Of a DNA stretch of 64,000 nucleotides, positions 1 through 11,599 are shown in pieces; the stretch's first letter is position 1; each line of letters begins with the position of its first letter. The notes beneath the pieces were generated by a model that did no database searches, was not told the origin of the DNA, and saw only the letters and a list, made by a program, of their open reading frames with translations. The stretch lies in contig JBBHKE010003029.1 of the NCBI GenBank assembly GCA_037447655.1, positions 222,822-286,821 on the forward strand, given 5' to 3'. The DNA comes from Zygnema cylindricum (taxonomy: Eukaryota; Streptophyta; Zygnematophyceae; Zygnematales; Zygnemataceae). The position numbers and the translations under genes were made by a program.

Positions 1-413
1 AATAATGAGTTGAATTCGACATAGACGAACTTGGACTTGGAGAACATCTTGTACCCAGAGGCAAGGCTTTACCAACTTGGATTTCTCCAATTCACATCAG
101 ACAAGTGTGCAAACCGATGTAATCGAATGTCAACCAATTTCAACCAATGTAAACCAACGTAAACCAACGTAAACCAATGTAAAGCAAAGTCAACCAATCT
201 CAACCAATATCAACCAATTTCAACCAATGTCAACCAATGTTAACCTATGTCAACCAATGTCAAACAATGTAAACCAATGTCAACCAATTTAAACCAGTGT
301 CAACCAATGTCAACAAATGTGAACAAATGTCAACTAATGTCAACCAATATAAACGAATGTCAACCAATGTCAACCAATGTCAACCGATGTAAACCAATGT
401 AAACGAATGTAAA
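1..413. repeat. 10-bp minisatellite array
   Basis: Tandem array of a degenerate 10-bp unit close to TCAACCAATG, clearest from about 115 to 413. Roughly 30 copies are visible with scattered substitutions (variants ending ATAT, ATTT, ACGT). It is too short-period and too continuous to be a CRISPR array and has no reading frame of note. The first 110 bases are single-copy-looking sequence with no gene. Confidence 0.9.
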
Positions 414-1041
414 TGAATGGTCAACCTCGAGACAGAAGCGGAAGCCATAGCTGCGAGACCTTCTGTTCACATGTCTTCACATGTTTTCTTTACCTTAGTT
501 TCCTTTGCCTATTTTTTAGCATTAAGCTATTTTTTAGCATTAAGCGCTTATTTCCCTTTTTTGAACCCCTTTGTACCTTGATGGTTTTTTCCATCGCACT
601 TTTTGAAATAAAGTTTTTCCATTCTGTTCAACTCAACCATATGTAGAAGAATATTGTCCGAGTAATGATAATTTAAGTAATGATAAATTTTCAAATCGTA
701 TCAACTAGACAAGTTCCTTTAGAAGGACACTCGGACGTCGTCACTAATTCTTGTGATATTCCATTTTACAGTCTTCCAATCGGCGAGTCCCTTGTTGGCC
801 CAGGGCGGCGCTATTTCAAGTTTTTTATCAATGTTTTGAACTAAAATTTGCGCGGGCTTTGCGGCGACATGCAGCATGGATCGCATGGCACGTGTCGCGC
901 ATGCAGAATGCTTTGACAGTTCGATTTTATCGGACTGTGTGTCCATGTTGGCGAACACGCATTCAGTTCAGTAAACAGTTTCAAACTAAAATTTTGGGAC
1001 CGGCTGCCGTTTACGGACACAAAAATATTTGTTGTGAACAC
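414..1041. other. intergenic, no gene seen
   Basis: AT-rich with only short random reading frames in both strands. The stretch 780-1000 is somewhat more GC-rich but no domain or splice-linked coding signal is visible. Confidence 0.5.
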
Positions 1042-1242
1042 TACACCGTCAATCGCTATTAGAGTATATAACGCCAATTCAGTGCCCTTTTTTCAAAAAA
1101 AAAAACCTGAAATACAATTAATAACGCTATTTAGGTACGTGGACCATAATCTGCCACGTCTCAGGTACTCAATTAGAATCAATAACGCTAATTGTTTTTT
1201 GACGCTATTTAATCCTTGACTCTAATAGCGATTGGCGGTGTA
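1042..1242. mobile_element. MITE, short form, TA-flanked (copy 1)
   Basis: Terminal inverted repeats: left end CACCGTCAATCGCTATTAG, right end complementary and closing with CGGTG followed by TA. It is 197 bp between the TA dinucleotides. The interior begins with a stretch shared with the longer copy at 1561-3026, so this looks like an internal deletion derivative. The right TA is followed by CTGTACAG and then the next MITE in the chain. Confidence 0.85.
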
Positions 1243-1250
1243 CTGTACAG

Positions 1251-1468
1251 TACACCGTGTATAACTATTAGGATTAAAAAAAAAATCGTCACTTAAAACA
1301 TTTTAATCCGTACAGTTTTGTCCAATTTACAAATTCAGACAGCCAATCGGAAGCTGAGAATCCTAACTTTCAATCGCAACTGTCAGATCCACAATCCGAC
1401 ATGTGTGTACGGAGAAAAAATGTTTTAAGCGACGAAAAAAACATTAACACTAATAGCGATCCACGGTA
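1251..1468. mobile_element. MITE, palindromic-interior form (copy 2)
   Basis: Begins with CACCG after TA and ends at a degenerate CGG. The interior is largely an inverted repeat: a TTTTTTCG(C/T)CACTTAAAACAT-like arm near 1280 and its complement near 1420-1440. The same form recurs at 6801-7017, 19425-19620 and 23977-24193. No coding capacity. Confidence 0.8.
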
Positions 1469-1582
1469 CTGAACACAGATCCACCGAGACACGAGAGAAG
1501 TACAACTTGCGACAAACAGAGACAACTGTCGCTACAACGCTGTACTATGTTTTAAAATACTACACCCGTCAATCGCTATTAG

Positions 1583-2505
1583 TAGTGTTGTGTATCGGTA
1601 AAAAATTTATCGCGATAACACCGATACCGATAGTTATTGGTTATTGAACGGTCAGAGGTCCCGATATATCGGGCTGAGACCAACAAACTCCATATCGGTG
1701 ATAATTTAAAAAAATATAGTATGCATACAATAGTACTTTATAACATACTGTATTATGTTATTTACTTTATATAGCGTGGCATGCCACGTATACGAATCTG
1801 TTCCGTCTCTGTTTAACTGCGATTTATTACGGACAGCGCAGCACATAAAAGTTGGCCGGTTAACTGAACAGAAATTTTACGGCGACTTACGGAATTGTAT
1901 CGACAAACTGGTGAACATGGAACGGTAAAAGTACAACGGACGCAAAATAACATTTTGCGCGCCGCCGGAATCGAACGGACAACTTGGAATGAGAAAATAC
2001 GAGCGGACGGCCAACGTGAGCGCATGCATCCCGGAATGGCTCTTTTGGCAGCTTATGCCAAAATGCCAACAGATTGACACGTGGCAGGTCCCCAGTGGAT
2101 CCCAAGGAAGAAAGGGACAAAGCCATGGCGTCGGATGTGAAAGGTACATCGTTTTTACTGGATCCGTACCAAAACCGTACAGATTTCATGGCGGTTACTG
2201 TACTTTTTGTGTACTTTCTGTGCGATCTGATTGGTACACCTCAGTAGATAGGGGTTGTTAGAAGAGCACGTCTGGGGAATAACACGTACAGTTGAGTGTA
2301 CTAGGCGTACATTTATCTGTACGGTCCGTACAATTATCGCCGATAGTTATCGATATCAGTGTTATCGCCGATAAAACCGATAAATATCGGGTACTTATCG
2401 GCGATAATATCGATAGCGATATATCGTACCAATTTATCGATTATCGGGTACCCGAAAAAAGGTCCATATCAGCTATCGGCAAATCCTTTCCAATACACAA
2501 CACTA
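1583..2505. mobile_element. non-autonomous hAT-like element
   Basis: A 923-bp element with short inverted termini, TAGTGTTGTGTATCGG at the left and CCAATACACAACACTA at the right. It is flanked by a perfect 8-bp direct repeat GCTATTAG (1575-1582 and 2506-2513). Eight-base duplications and CA/TA-GTGTTG-type ends are characteristic of hAT transposons. Both ends are crowded with TATCG/CGATA motifs, which may be subterminal transposase sites. It contains no reading frame resembling a transposase. Confidence 0.88.
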
Positions 2506-2918
2506 GCTATTAGAGTTAAAAACGCCAATTCAGTGCCCTATTTTCAAAAAAAAAAAAACCCGAAATATAATCCATAATTCTATTTTTTCCATTATTCTAA
2601 TTAGGTTTTTTTTTCAATTAGCGTTAATAATGGAAGTACACTGCGATGGAAATAGTGTGGCGTACGGACAAGATATTTCCGTACGAAATGGTACTTTTTG
2701 AATTACAAAGGCATAAAAAGACACTTAACATTGTTGCGCACACATGTGAATGTGCACTGGAAGAAAGACGCAAACTCGTCGACAAAAGTCACGTTGTGAA
2801 CAACGCGACGACATACCAATTGTCAGATTTTATACGGATACACATATTACTGTAGACATCGAAAGGGCGGGTATTTATTATTCAGGACAACCCATATTAC
2901 AGTTAGGGATTAATTAGC

Positions 2919-2937
2919 ATATATATATATATATATT
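2919..2937. repeat. (AT)n microsatellite
   Basis: Short run of AT dinucleotides inside the long MITE. Confidence 0.8.
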
Positions 2938-3469
2938 TAAAAAAAAAAATCCCGATTTGTGTTAATAACACTGGTTATTTTTATTACGCTATCTATTCCT
3001 TTACTCTAATAGCGATTGACGGTGTACCGGAAACGGATTGATACGTGGAGTACATGTAACTCCTGCGACAAATTGTGACTCTCCTATTGGCCCACGTGTA
3101 CAAAAACGATATGCCCTTGGCAACCAAAGGGCAAAGCACCGGGTCGCCCGCGACTATTATTTCATTTAATTTCAATTGATATTTTTACGCCGGTTCGTTT
3201 TATTATAGTGTAAAAAGTTTATTTCGTATCGTGCGTTTTAATATTTCCGTACAAGATTTATAATACTTTAGTTTAAAGAGGTTTCGTTTCACTTTGCGGC
3301 TAAGTTCAATGTAACGCTTAAACGATTAAATTTCAATTTTGCGGCTAAGTGCTCTCACCGTGGAGCTCACCTAATGACAAAAAGTGACTGTCTGCAACAC
3401 TTTTATTTACTTGCGGTTGCCGCAGTTTTGTTACCGTAAACATTCGTTGGCCGTGTGAATTGCTATTTT

Positions 3470-4557
3470 TGGTGTTGTGTATCGGTAAAAAACTTATCGC
3501 GATAACACCGATACCGATAGTTATCGGTTATCGAACGGTCATAGGTCCTGATATATCGGTCGGAGACCAACAAAATCCATATCGGCGATAACTTAAAAAA
3601 TATATAGTACGCATACTATAATACTTTATAATATACCGTTTTACATTATATATATTATATAGCGTGGAATGCCACGTATAACAACTTGTTCCGAATCTAT
3701 TTAACTGATAATTATTACGGACAGCGCAGCACGTAAACGTAGACAAATTTAAAATAATACTTTATAGTTTTAAAACTATACTACCGAAACAACAAAAATA
3801 AAATACATTGTAAAAATTGAGAATTAAACTTTTTAAAAAAGAAAACGAATAGACAAAGTGACAAACAGAGCAGACTGAATCGTCGATGTCTAATTCGTAC
3901 GGATTTTAATTTGTTTACGAAAACTACGTAGTATTCGTCTTTTTCATACTTTTCGTAAAATTTGTGTAAATTTCGTTGTATGGCCATGTAAAAAAACGTA
4001 CGAAAAGCGTAATCATAGAAAATCCTAAAACATCTTAAAAAGTATGGAAATTTATCACAAATGTACGAAATTGTATGAAAGTGTACCCTAAAAAACATAA
4101 TAGTACGGAATACATACGGCAAGCGTACTGAAATATAAAGTGAACGTACGGCAATGTACCTTAAAAACCCTAAAAAATACAGTCCTTAAATGTACGAACA
4201 GCGACGGACACTGTACGTAAGGTACGCATTTTATTTACTTTTCATCATCGTTTGATGTGTACCGTACATAGTATTCATTAGTTTATACCCTGCGTAATAT
4301 GCGCACGGGACATCTTAGGACTGAACATATTTGTTAGACTGCAGCCATTTACAGCCACCATATTTATTTGTACGGTCCGTACAATTGTCGTCGATAATTA
4401 TCGATATGGGTATTATCGCCGATAATAAAATATCAATATCGGTTATTTATCAGCGATAACACTGATGGCGATATATCGTACCAATATATCGATTATCGGG
4501 TACCCGAAAAAAGGTCCATATCGGTTATCGGCAAATCCTTACCAATACACAACACTA
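3470..4557. mobile_element. second hAT-like copy
   Basis: Same termini as the element at 1583-2505 (left TGGTGTTGTGTATCGG, right CCAATACACAACACTA) and matching subterminal TATCG-rich ends, with a partly different interior (1088 bp). The flanking octamers GCTATTTT and CTAATAGT do not match, so the target duplication is lost or the copy is rearranged. The 113-codon minus-strand frame inside it has no recognisable transposase motif. Confidence 0.8.
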
Positions 4558-4587
4558 CTAATAGTGATACTTCTAACAGAAAGTACA

Positions 4588-4675
4588 AATATATCGGGAC
4601 CGCTGACCGTTCGATAACCGATAACTATCGGTATCGGTGTTATCGCGATAAGTTTTTTACCGATTCACAACACTA
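4588..4675 (-). mobile_element. hAT end fragment, inverted
   Basis: Reverse complement of the left end of the hAT-like elements: ATATCGGGAC through TTTTTTACCGATTCACAACACTA. It lies just after the right end of the 3470-4557 copy in opposite orientation, which suggests an incomplete second insertion or a rearranged end. Confidence 0.75.
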
Positions 4676-5219
4676 CAAATTTGTACTCAACGGGACTTTA
4701 TTTGTACCAATATGTACTTCAAAGGTACAAATTTTGACAAAATGACGTAATTGACTGTGCGCAACCAAAACAGTCACTGTCATGATCAATTCCCAAAAAA
4801 AGTCCTCGTTCGTTGACCTTTCGTGGAATGGATTTTTGGCTTTTTGGGTTTTTAAAACAATAAAGCATCGTATGTACAATGTGATACAGTACGTACGAAA
4901 ATATTTTTACATTTCAGTACGCTGGTACAATTTCAAATTTATATCGCTCATACAAATATTATATTGAGATTTTCTATGCTTGAATAATCTTTGACGACTA
5001 CGTAATTTTTTTCTTGCATGAGCCTCTCTCGCTCTCCTTCGTTCTCATAGCCTATTCATACATGAGCATTTGTAACTTTTTGCCCATTCCGATGATTTTC
5101 CCGAAACTCATCGGAAAACGGGTCTTATTCACACCAGAATTTTGGCACGAAACTCCGATTGAAGGTGTCCTGTGACACGTCACACGATTCGCCGTCATCA
5201 AACACATAATGAATATTCA

Positions 5220-5640
5220 AATTACGACGACAATGGTTCAAAGTTGGACAGATTTTTCGAGTGAAATCATTGAAATAGCCATTCGGATGTTGTTTTTGTT
5301 TCGTTAGCTTTTAGGTTTACCGTTGGCCTGTTTCATAACATATTCCCACCATAAAATAACTTCACTTCCACAACAGACGCGCGTTTGAACAATGTACGGC
5401 TTTCCAAGCACCGACTTTGTTGTTTTAAAAAGTTCCCGTAAAACTGTACAATATAACTTCCTCAAAATATTTGAAGATATTGAAGTCGGGTTAAGGTTGC
5501 ATCTTTCTTTGAAACAGACCAACGGTAAACCCAAAAGCTGACGAAGCAAAAACAACATCCGAACGGCTGCTTCATTGGTTTCGTGCGAAAAAACTGTCCA
5601 ATTTTGAACCACTGTCGTCATCCTTGGAACATTCATTCTT
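5220..5640. repeat. large foldback of a transposon fragment
   Basis: Positions 5220-5333 and the reverse complement of about 5514-5628 are near-identical (both contain GGTTCAAA followed by TTGGACAG, and CGGATGTTGTTTTTG). They form an inverted repeat with arms of about 110 bp around a 180-bp loop. The loop shares a block (CCCGACTTCAATATC through GTCTGTTGYGGAAGTGAA, read on the minus strand) with 25797-25905. A 110-codon minus frame crosses the structure, but I recognise no protein family in it. Confidence 0.7.
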
Positions 5641-5990
5641 GTAACGCTACAACATGAATCGCCAATACCGTAAAGAAATTATTACTGTAGACAGAGAAAT
5701 ATTATTATAAGTTTATAGCTTTATTTTAGGTTTTAAGGCCTAACGCCAACAAAAATTCTACGCTAATTTATGTCTAACAGTTTGGATACACTGGTACACA
5801 TTCCCATAGTGTAAACGGTATAACCCGCGTTTGCATAGTGGAAGTTTGAACGTGTGAGAATGGGTTTGCGTGACTTTCTATCCTCCGTACAGGTACGAAT
5901 AAAATATGAGTGCGCTTTCGCGTGTCAGCGCCACTCACTTTCACGTCTTCTCGACATTCGATTACACCACACTACACTACCACCTTGAAT

Positions 5991-6193
5991 TGTTATTAGA
6001 GTATAAGTTTTTTTAGCGTATAGGAATAATTACCGTTATTAATGCTAATTGGGAATTTGGAATTTTTTAAATAAATCGTCTACTCTAATTAGGAATTAGT
6101 ATTTTTTTTAAATAGTATGGATAATTATATTTGAGATTTGAAAAAAAAAAGTACCCAAATTAGCGTTCAATGCGCTAATAACCATTCATGGTG
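5991..6193. mobile_element. MITE, degenerate (copy 4)
   Basis: Left end CACCTTGAATTGTTATTAG, right end CATGGTG then TA. About 203 bp. It abuts the next MITE, which starts five bases after the shared TA. Confidence 0.7.
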
Positions 6194-6200
6194 TACAGTA

Positions 6201-6687
6201 CACCATGAATCGTTATTAGCGTTCATAACTGTAATTGAGGTACCCTGTTTTTTTCGGCAAATGCACAAATAGAATTAATCATTCTAAATGTTTAAAAACG
6301 TTATTTGAGGTACATTTACTATGATTAATAACTCTAATACAGTCTAGTTTTTGTCAGATCCGTACTATTTTGTAATTTTTAAAGTAAAAAAGTATAGAAA
6401 AAAATATTTGAGCTGTCGAGCGCACATGTAAACGTGCTCTGAAAGAAAACGATGAAATGAGGTCGACAATGAAATGGCGTACGATTTGACCAATTTCGTA
6501 CACACACATATTTTAGTGTGAAGATATTATGCGCCGACAATTATTACAAAGCATTTTACAAATTAGAGTTAATGATAAATAATAATAAATGTTTTTTTGG
6601 AAATAAACGAAATTCCCAATTAGCGTAAATAACGCTACTTGTTTCATTACGCTATCTATTTCATTACCTTAATAACGATTCTCGGTG
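6201..6687. mobile_element. MITE, long form (copy 5)
   Basis: Left end CACCATGAATCGTTATTAG, right end CTCGGTG followed by TA. It is 487 bp. Its opening (GGTACCCTGTTTTTTT region) and interior match the copy at 15124-15612. Confidence 0.8.
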
Positions 6688-6800
6688 TAGTTAGAGTCAT
6701 TGACGGTAATTAAAGGTCATACTTCCATTATGCGTTTCAGTAATTGTACGGATACGTTTACTTAAGGGCGTGCCTTCCATTAGGTCGCGTCAGTAAACTA

Positions 6801-7017
6801 CACCGTGAATCGTTATTAGTGTCAAGGTTTTTTTCGCCACTTAAAACATCTTTTCTCCGTACACACGTGTTGGATTGTGGATCTGACGGTTGCGATTGAA
6901 AGGTAACATTCTCAAATTCCGACTGCCGACCTCAAATTGAAAATCCGACAAGTGTGTCCGGAGAAAAGATGTTTTAAGCGGCGAAAAAAACCTTGACGTT
7001 AATAACGATTCGCCGTT
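6801..7017. mobile_element. MITE, palindromic-interior form (copy 6)
   Basis: Starts CACCGTGAATCG after TA. The interior is an inverted repeat with CTCCGTACACACGTGTTGGA on one arm and its complement near 6940-6990. The right end is degenerate (GCCGTTTA). Confidence 0.75.
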
Positions 7018-7214
7018 TATTTTTTATTTACCTGGCTCATTCTGGTTGGTAACACTAGGCTAATATTCGATTCTTACAATCTTGAAAGAATCTTTGAATG
7101 CAAGGTGTGAATGCAATATCTCTACCAACGGCGGAAGTAATATCTGTACCACTGGAGGTAATATCCGTACTACCGGAGGTAATTAATGACTCGTACAGAG
7201 GGCATTATAATGTG

Positions 7215-7696
7215 CACCACAAATCGTAATTAAAGTAATGAAAAAATTAAAGTACAAAAAAAAAAAGAAAAAAGTAATGAACACTAATTTATGTGATAGA
7301 GCTTTTTCAACTATGAAGTTTACTCTAATTTATTTAAGTACTCTAATTTGGCACGCTAATATCCTCTACTGTAAATAAGGTATTTGTATAGAACTTGGCA
7401 AAACGTACAGTTTATCGTCACTATGACGTTTGCACTACGCGGTTTGTTAAAACGCAGCTACATGATAACGGCCTGTATTAAATCATTATTTGTACTTTTT
7501 TACTTAAAAAAGTACAAATTTACACGGTCGGAGGTGGTCCGTACTCCACACTATTTAAAACGAACCTATTTTAGAATTAAAAATGCTAATTAAATTTACC
7601 TTAAATAGAATAATGAAAAAATTAGAGTCGTTTACTCTATTTCATGTGATAGAGTCGAAATTTCGAGCGACCGTACTCTAATTACGATTCGCGGTG
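7215..7696. mobile_element. MITE, long form (copy 7)
   Basis: Left end CACCACAAATCGTAATTA, right end ACTCTAATTACGATTCGCGGTG then TA. It is 482 bp and related to copies at 14485 and 32598, all starting with TAATTAG-GTAATG-type sequence. Confidence 0.78.
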
Positions 7697-8140
7697 TACT
7701 ATCAAAAATTTCAAAACTTTGATGGTGGGAGCGTGACGGTATAATTTCGGCGGATTACGTGAACCAATCAAAATGTGCCACGCAAAACAAATGTCGGTTA
7801 CTGACCCGACACAATGGAACGATCGCCTCAGTAAACGAATTTTTGACGTTTACAGAGAGCGCCTAATGGAACAACGCTCTGAGTCTGTGCAAAGTGTCCT
7901 CACTGTGCACGGTCGCCACAGACTGTAGGGTTGGCGACGTGGCGTCTCGGATATAAAGGATAATGCATCCGACCGTCATGTTTTAGGACTACAACCTTGG
8001 AGATTCTTTTGTAAAGATGCTTTCCTTTGGGAAAAAATAAAATGTTACGAACTTGTACGAAACTGTACGGCCCTCAGTAAACAACCCCACTTTTCCGCTA
8101 ATGGAAGTCCACCCTAATAAACTATTCTCAGAGCTGACGC

Positions 8141-8231
8141 ACCGACCTGCCAGCAAAGGATCCTCCCTTTGATCGAAACATGGAAAATAAACCGCTCAGG
8201 AGAATCGGAATTGTAGGACTGAGGCACCGAC
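8141..8231 (+). promoter_or_regulatory. two DRE/CRT cores in a direct repeat
   Basis: ACCGAC at 8141-8146 and again at 8226-8231, each inside a repeated context (CACCGACCTGCCAGCAA, then ATCCTCCCTTTGAT). ACCGAC is the known core bound by DREB/CBF factors of the AP2 family in plants. The pair lies 150-260 bp upstream of the TATA box of the small membrane-protein gene. Function is inferred from motif and position only. Confidence 0.5.
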
Positions 8232-8391
8232 CTGCCAGCAAGTATCCTCCCTTTGATTGACAAGTGTCCTCCAGCAGACACGCGTCAAACGAACGACAGT
8301 TACAATATCCATTCTGAGTGTAGGACACTTCACTGGTGTCCACCTGGTTCCCTTCCACGCCAAAGGTTTCTGTTTTATTACCAGCCTCCGG

Positions 8392-8399
8392 TATATAAA
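8392..8399 (+). promoter_or_regulatory. TATA box
   Basis: TATATAAA at 8392-8399, 125 bp before the ATG at 8524. This gives a predicted start of transcription near 8425 and a short leader. Confidence 0.65.
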
Positions 8400-8523
8400 A
8401 TCTGCCTGCCGTAAGATTAATAAGATCGAACAAAACGCCTTCACTTTGTTAATTGTCACTTGCTTCCTTTTCATTCACTTGCTTCCTTTTCGTACAGGAA
8501 AACTTTGCCCTAACTTAAGCGCT

Positions 8524-9261
8524 ATGGCTGCTATTGGAGGACCCTTAGCGAATGCCGGCGGTCTGACTGGACCCGTTTTGTGTCCGCAATATACTCCTGG
8601 GCAGGGCCTGGGCGGGGGCTGCCGAGTCAAGGTTTCTGCGTTCACACCTTGAAACTATAGTCTGTAGCAGGAACAGTTCTCAAGTTCTTTGCTGGTTACT
8701 GGCTATACTGTCGTGGAATATTCCAGCATGTGTTTCCAAGCAGCACTTTTTACTGCAAAAAAAATATTGTTAGCGGGTTGAAAAATGTCCAGCCTTTGTA
8801 CGTCTTATCGATGCGAGGTTATGGAAATTCGGTTGACTTTTCATTTTTTTTTGGCTGTATTCGATTCCTCTCTGGAATAACACCAGTCTGATAGCTGTTC
8901 TGTCAATTGCTTGTTATGTCACGATGAGTAACTTATCTAAGTGTGAAAATCCTGCAACTGAGTCCAATCCATCAAAAAATAAAAAAAAATAATCATAATT
9001 TCATCCTTTAAAAAATTATTGATAGAACCAACTGGTTTGACTGACTGTGATAGTCTATGCTGTTTTCTAACAAATTTTTGTTCCCTGTCTTTGCAGCCTG
9101 TTGCGTTGGTCCTTGCGACGGTGGCCTATGCTGCGTCGGCAGTTATCTTCTGGCCCGTGGGACTCGCTCTCCACATTTGCAACGCGTCCGAAGGAAACCG
9201 AATCATGTCACAACCTGCGACAGGAGTCTATCCTTCGCTTTACAACTGCTTTCCCATCTAA
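8524..9261 (+). CDS. small one-pass membrane protein, family unknown
   Basis: Two exons, 8524-8631 and 9097-9261, joined in phase 0 across a 465-bp GT-AG intron (CAAG|GTTTCT ... TTTGCAG|CCTG). They encode 90 residues. Exon 1 is Gly/Pro-rich (LCPQYTPGQG). Exon 2 has a hydrophobic segment of about 20 residues starting VALVLATVAYAAS, then WPVG, then a polar tail with NRIM and VYP and the final residues CFPI. The ATG was chosen because it follows a TATA box at a normal distance; the frame is open further upstream. The probable paralogue at 21.1-22.2 kb has an exon 2 of exactly the same 54 residues and the same WPVG, RIM, VYP and C-x-P-I landmarks. I do not recognise the family and propose no function. 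Two DRE cores upstream hint at stress control. Confidence 0.72.
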
Positions 9262-11599
9262 GGAGAGAGCTTCACTGGCGAGGTCTGACGCGCAGCGACA
9301 GTGTCCGGCGTGACGTGACATGTCGTGTAGAGTACAGGGGATGATGAGTCTTGTCTTATGGATGTGCACTTTGTAAATTAACTTAGTTAGACTCCTTGTG
9401 CTTATTATTTTTACGGAGGAATAACCTCCAGTTTTGGTAGTGACTCTAGTCATCTCTTTTTTGGTGAATAGTTTAGATATGTATGTGTATTTACGCCTTC
9501 CAATTGGTTCAACCTGGACGCGGACACAATCCAGGCAGAATTTGAAATTGTAAATTTTTTCCCCCCTTAATGACGAAATTAATTGGTGAAAAGGAGGTTA
9601 TTTATAGCAGATTGTACAGAGCAAATTGTTTTGTTTTTGTTGTTGTTTGTTTGGTTTTGTTTGTTTGGTTTTGTTTGTTCAGTAGCTGTTAAGTTTCTAT
9701 CGTTCTGTTTGTTTTCCGGCACTGTTGTGTTTCAAAAGTGACAATATTGCTTAAACCCACGTGACGATGGTGGAAATATGTTTTCTCAACCTGTCTTAAA
9801 CCTTTTCCTCAATAGGTTCGCCAGTGAATGGGATGAGGTACACATGTAAACAATGACTGAAATGTCAGTTATTGCCATGCGTCGAATCCAAAGTGAAAAG
9901 TTGCCACAGAAGTTGAAACAAATGCATGAATATAAACATTCTGACGATGCACAAGTTTCAACATGTTAAACATGTTATGACTTTGATAACGACACGTGTC
10001 AGACCTGCGTGGTGAATGGGTTTCTAATGGTCTTTACAACTTTCTACGAATGTGAGTTGTCGTGAGTTGTTGATGGCAAATACTGATATAGAGAGTCTAG
10101 AAAGGCGGGAACGGTCCTAACAAGATACGAGTTGTTTAAAAAAATGAAGAAATCTACTATGCACAAATAATTTATCATAGTAAAAGATCAGCATCATGAA
10201 GCTCCTAGAGGAAAAATAATTAATGTCAAAAAACTTCAAACATTATGAATGTCAAGCTTTGTCCCTGTGAATAAGTCACAAACATTGTAGAAGAAAATTA
10301 ATGTTTTTGGGCTCGTAAAAATCGTACTAATTCATAGAATGGTGCGCCTTAGTGTACATGATTGAAGATATTCAAATACAGAGGATCTACTTTATTGCAC
10401 GTTTTTAATTAGCGCAAACAGAACTGAAATATCGCTGGACTGCTTAGCGAGATCAAGAGTAACTTACTGCCGTGCTACCGATTTGTTTCTACTAAACACC
10501 AGTTCCAAATTTCCAGAGGTGGTTCTCAATAAAAAAAATGCAGCATAAATACTCTTATAAGCTGTTACAGGTCACACCTCAAAAGTAATACCCTCACAAA
10601 GAGTACAAAATCATCTTGAAAAACGAATGTATAACATGCACACGCACGACATAATAGACCAGCAAATTTATATATACGAGAACTTCTTTTGAGGTATAGC
10701 TGCCATCTTCTGCATGTTAAAGGAGAATGCTCAAATGAACAAAGTTTCCCTTAATCTGTAACCAAACACATTTCACCAGATGTACAAGCCAGGTGAAAGA
10801 AGCTGATCAAAATTTTTACTGTACAAGTTGATCCAGGTCTCTAATAAAAGTTTCTATCCCAAAATTTAAGGAACCACTGAAAACTTTCCAAAATCGAGTT
10901 TAGCTCATAGCATGTGAAAGTCTTAATATGACAGCGTGACCATTTAGTGACAACAAATGCAGAAAATTGTTGTCCTCCCTTGACTTGGACTCCCAAGAAT
11001 CAGAACGAAAGCTGCTTCAAGACACCCGATCTAATTCTAGGTGGTGTGAAACCTGAAAGAAGACATGTCGTCCATGTCTGTCCTTACAGCTTCGATCTAT
11101 TGTTGAAGATTCTTGGTCTTGGTATCCATCCACCTGCATGCCATACTTCGACTCATTCAGCCACTGAACCCCAGCCACTCATTACTCCATGGCCTAGCTG
11201 CTTCCTACGTGCAAAATCTGGGATAAATTCCAGAACTACTAGCTCATCACTAGAAGGATATTTGGGATGCTGAAGGTGACTATCCATGAACGGAGACATG
11301 GGTCAACAACGGCCCTTCTTGATCTGTACATGGGAATGAGGGGGATGCATTAGAAATACATGACCCCGATTAGACTAGCAGAACATGATAGCAACAAATG
11401 AGCATAAAACTTGAAACCTAATGCGCCCGCTCCTAACTGTAATACGGAAATCTCCGTTCCAATAAATATTTACAGCAGTGGAGACATTATATTGTGATGA
11501 TGCTCGCTGCATCCAGAACATAATCTAGCTCCTACAAAAAACCTGACACCTCCAATGCAATGTATTAACATGCACAAATGCAACAAGACAAAGTTGTTT
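9262..11599. other. convergent intergenic space and 3' UTRs
   Basis: Lies between the stop of the small membrane-protein gene and the stop of the LEA-like gene, so it must hold both 3' ends. A T/G-rich simple tract (GTTTGGTTTTGTTTG repeats) occupies about 9630-9685. A 108-codon plus frame at 10947-11273 has no domain and is probably chance within the LEA 3' region. Confidence 0.45.

Larger units (their letters stand above)
1561..3026. mobile_element. long MITE split by a hAT insertion (copy 3)
   Basis: Left TIR starts after TA at 1561 (CACCCGTCAATCGCTATTAG). The element resumes after the hAT insertion at 2506 and ends with CGGTG plus TA at 3025-3026. Without the insertion and one target duplication it is about 535 bp. 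The interior contains a GTGGCGTACGGAC-like block shared with the copies at 14.5, 15.1 and 32.6 kb. Confidence 0.85.

Noticed and set aside
1-413. CRISPR-like array
   Set aside because: Continuous 10-bp units without spacers, in a eukaryotic genome.
3781-4122. 113-codon minus-strand frame inside the hAT-like copy
   Set aside because: Composition is Phe/Tyr/Arg-rich from AT-rich DNA, with no hAT or other transposase motif; not conserved in the first copy.
8128-8474. Minus-strand frames over the small-gene promoter
   Set aside because: Antisense to the TATA/DRE region, no domain, no splice sites.
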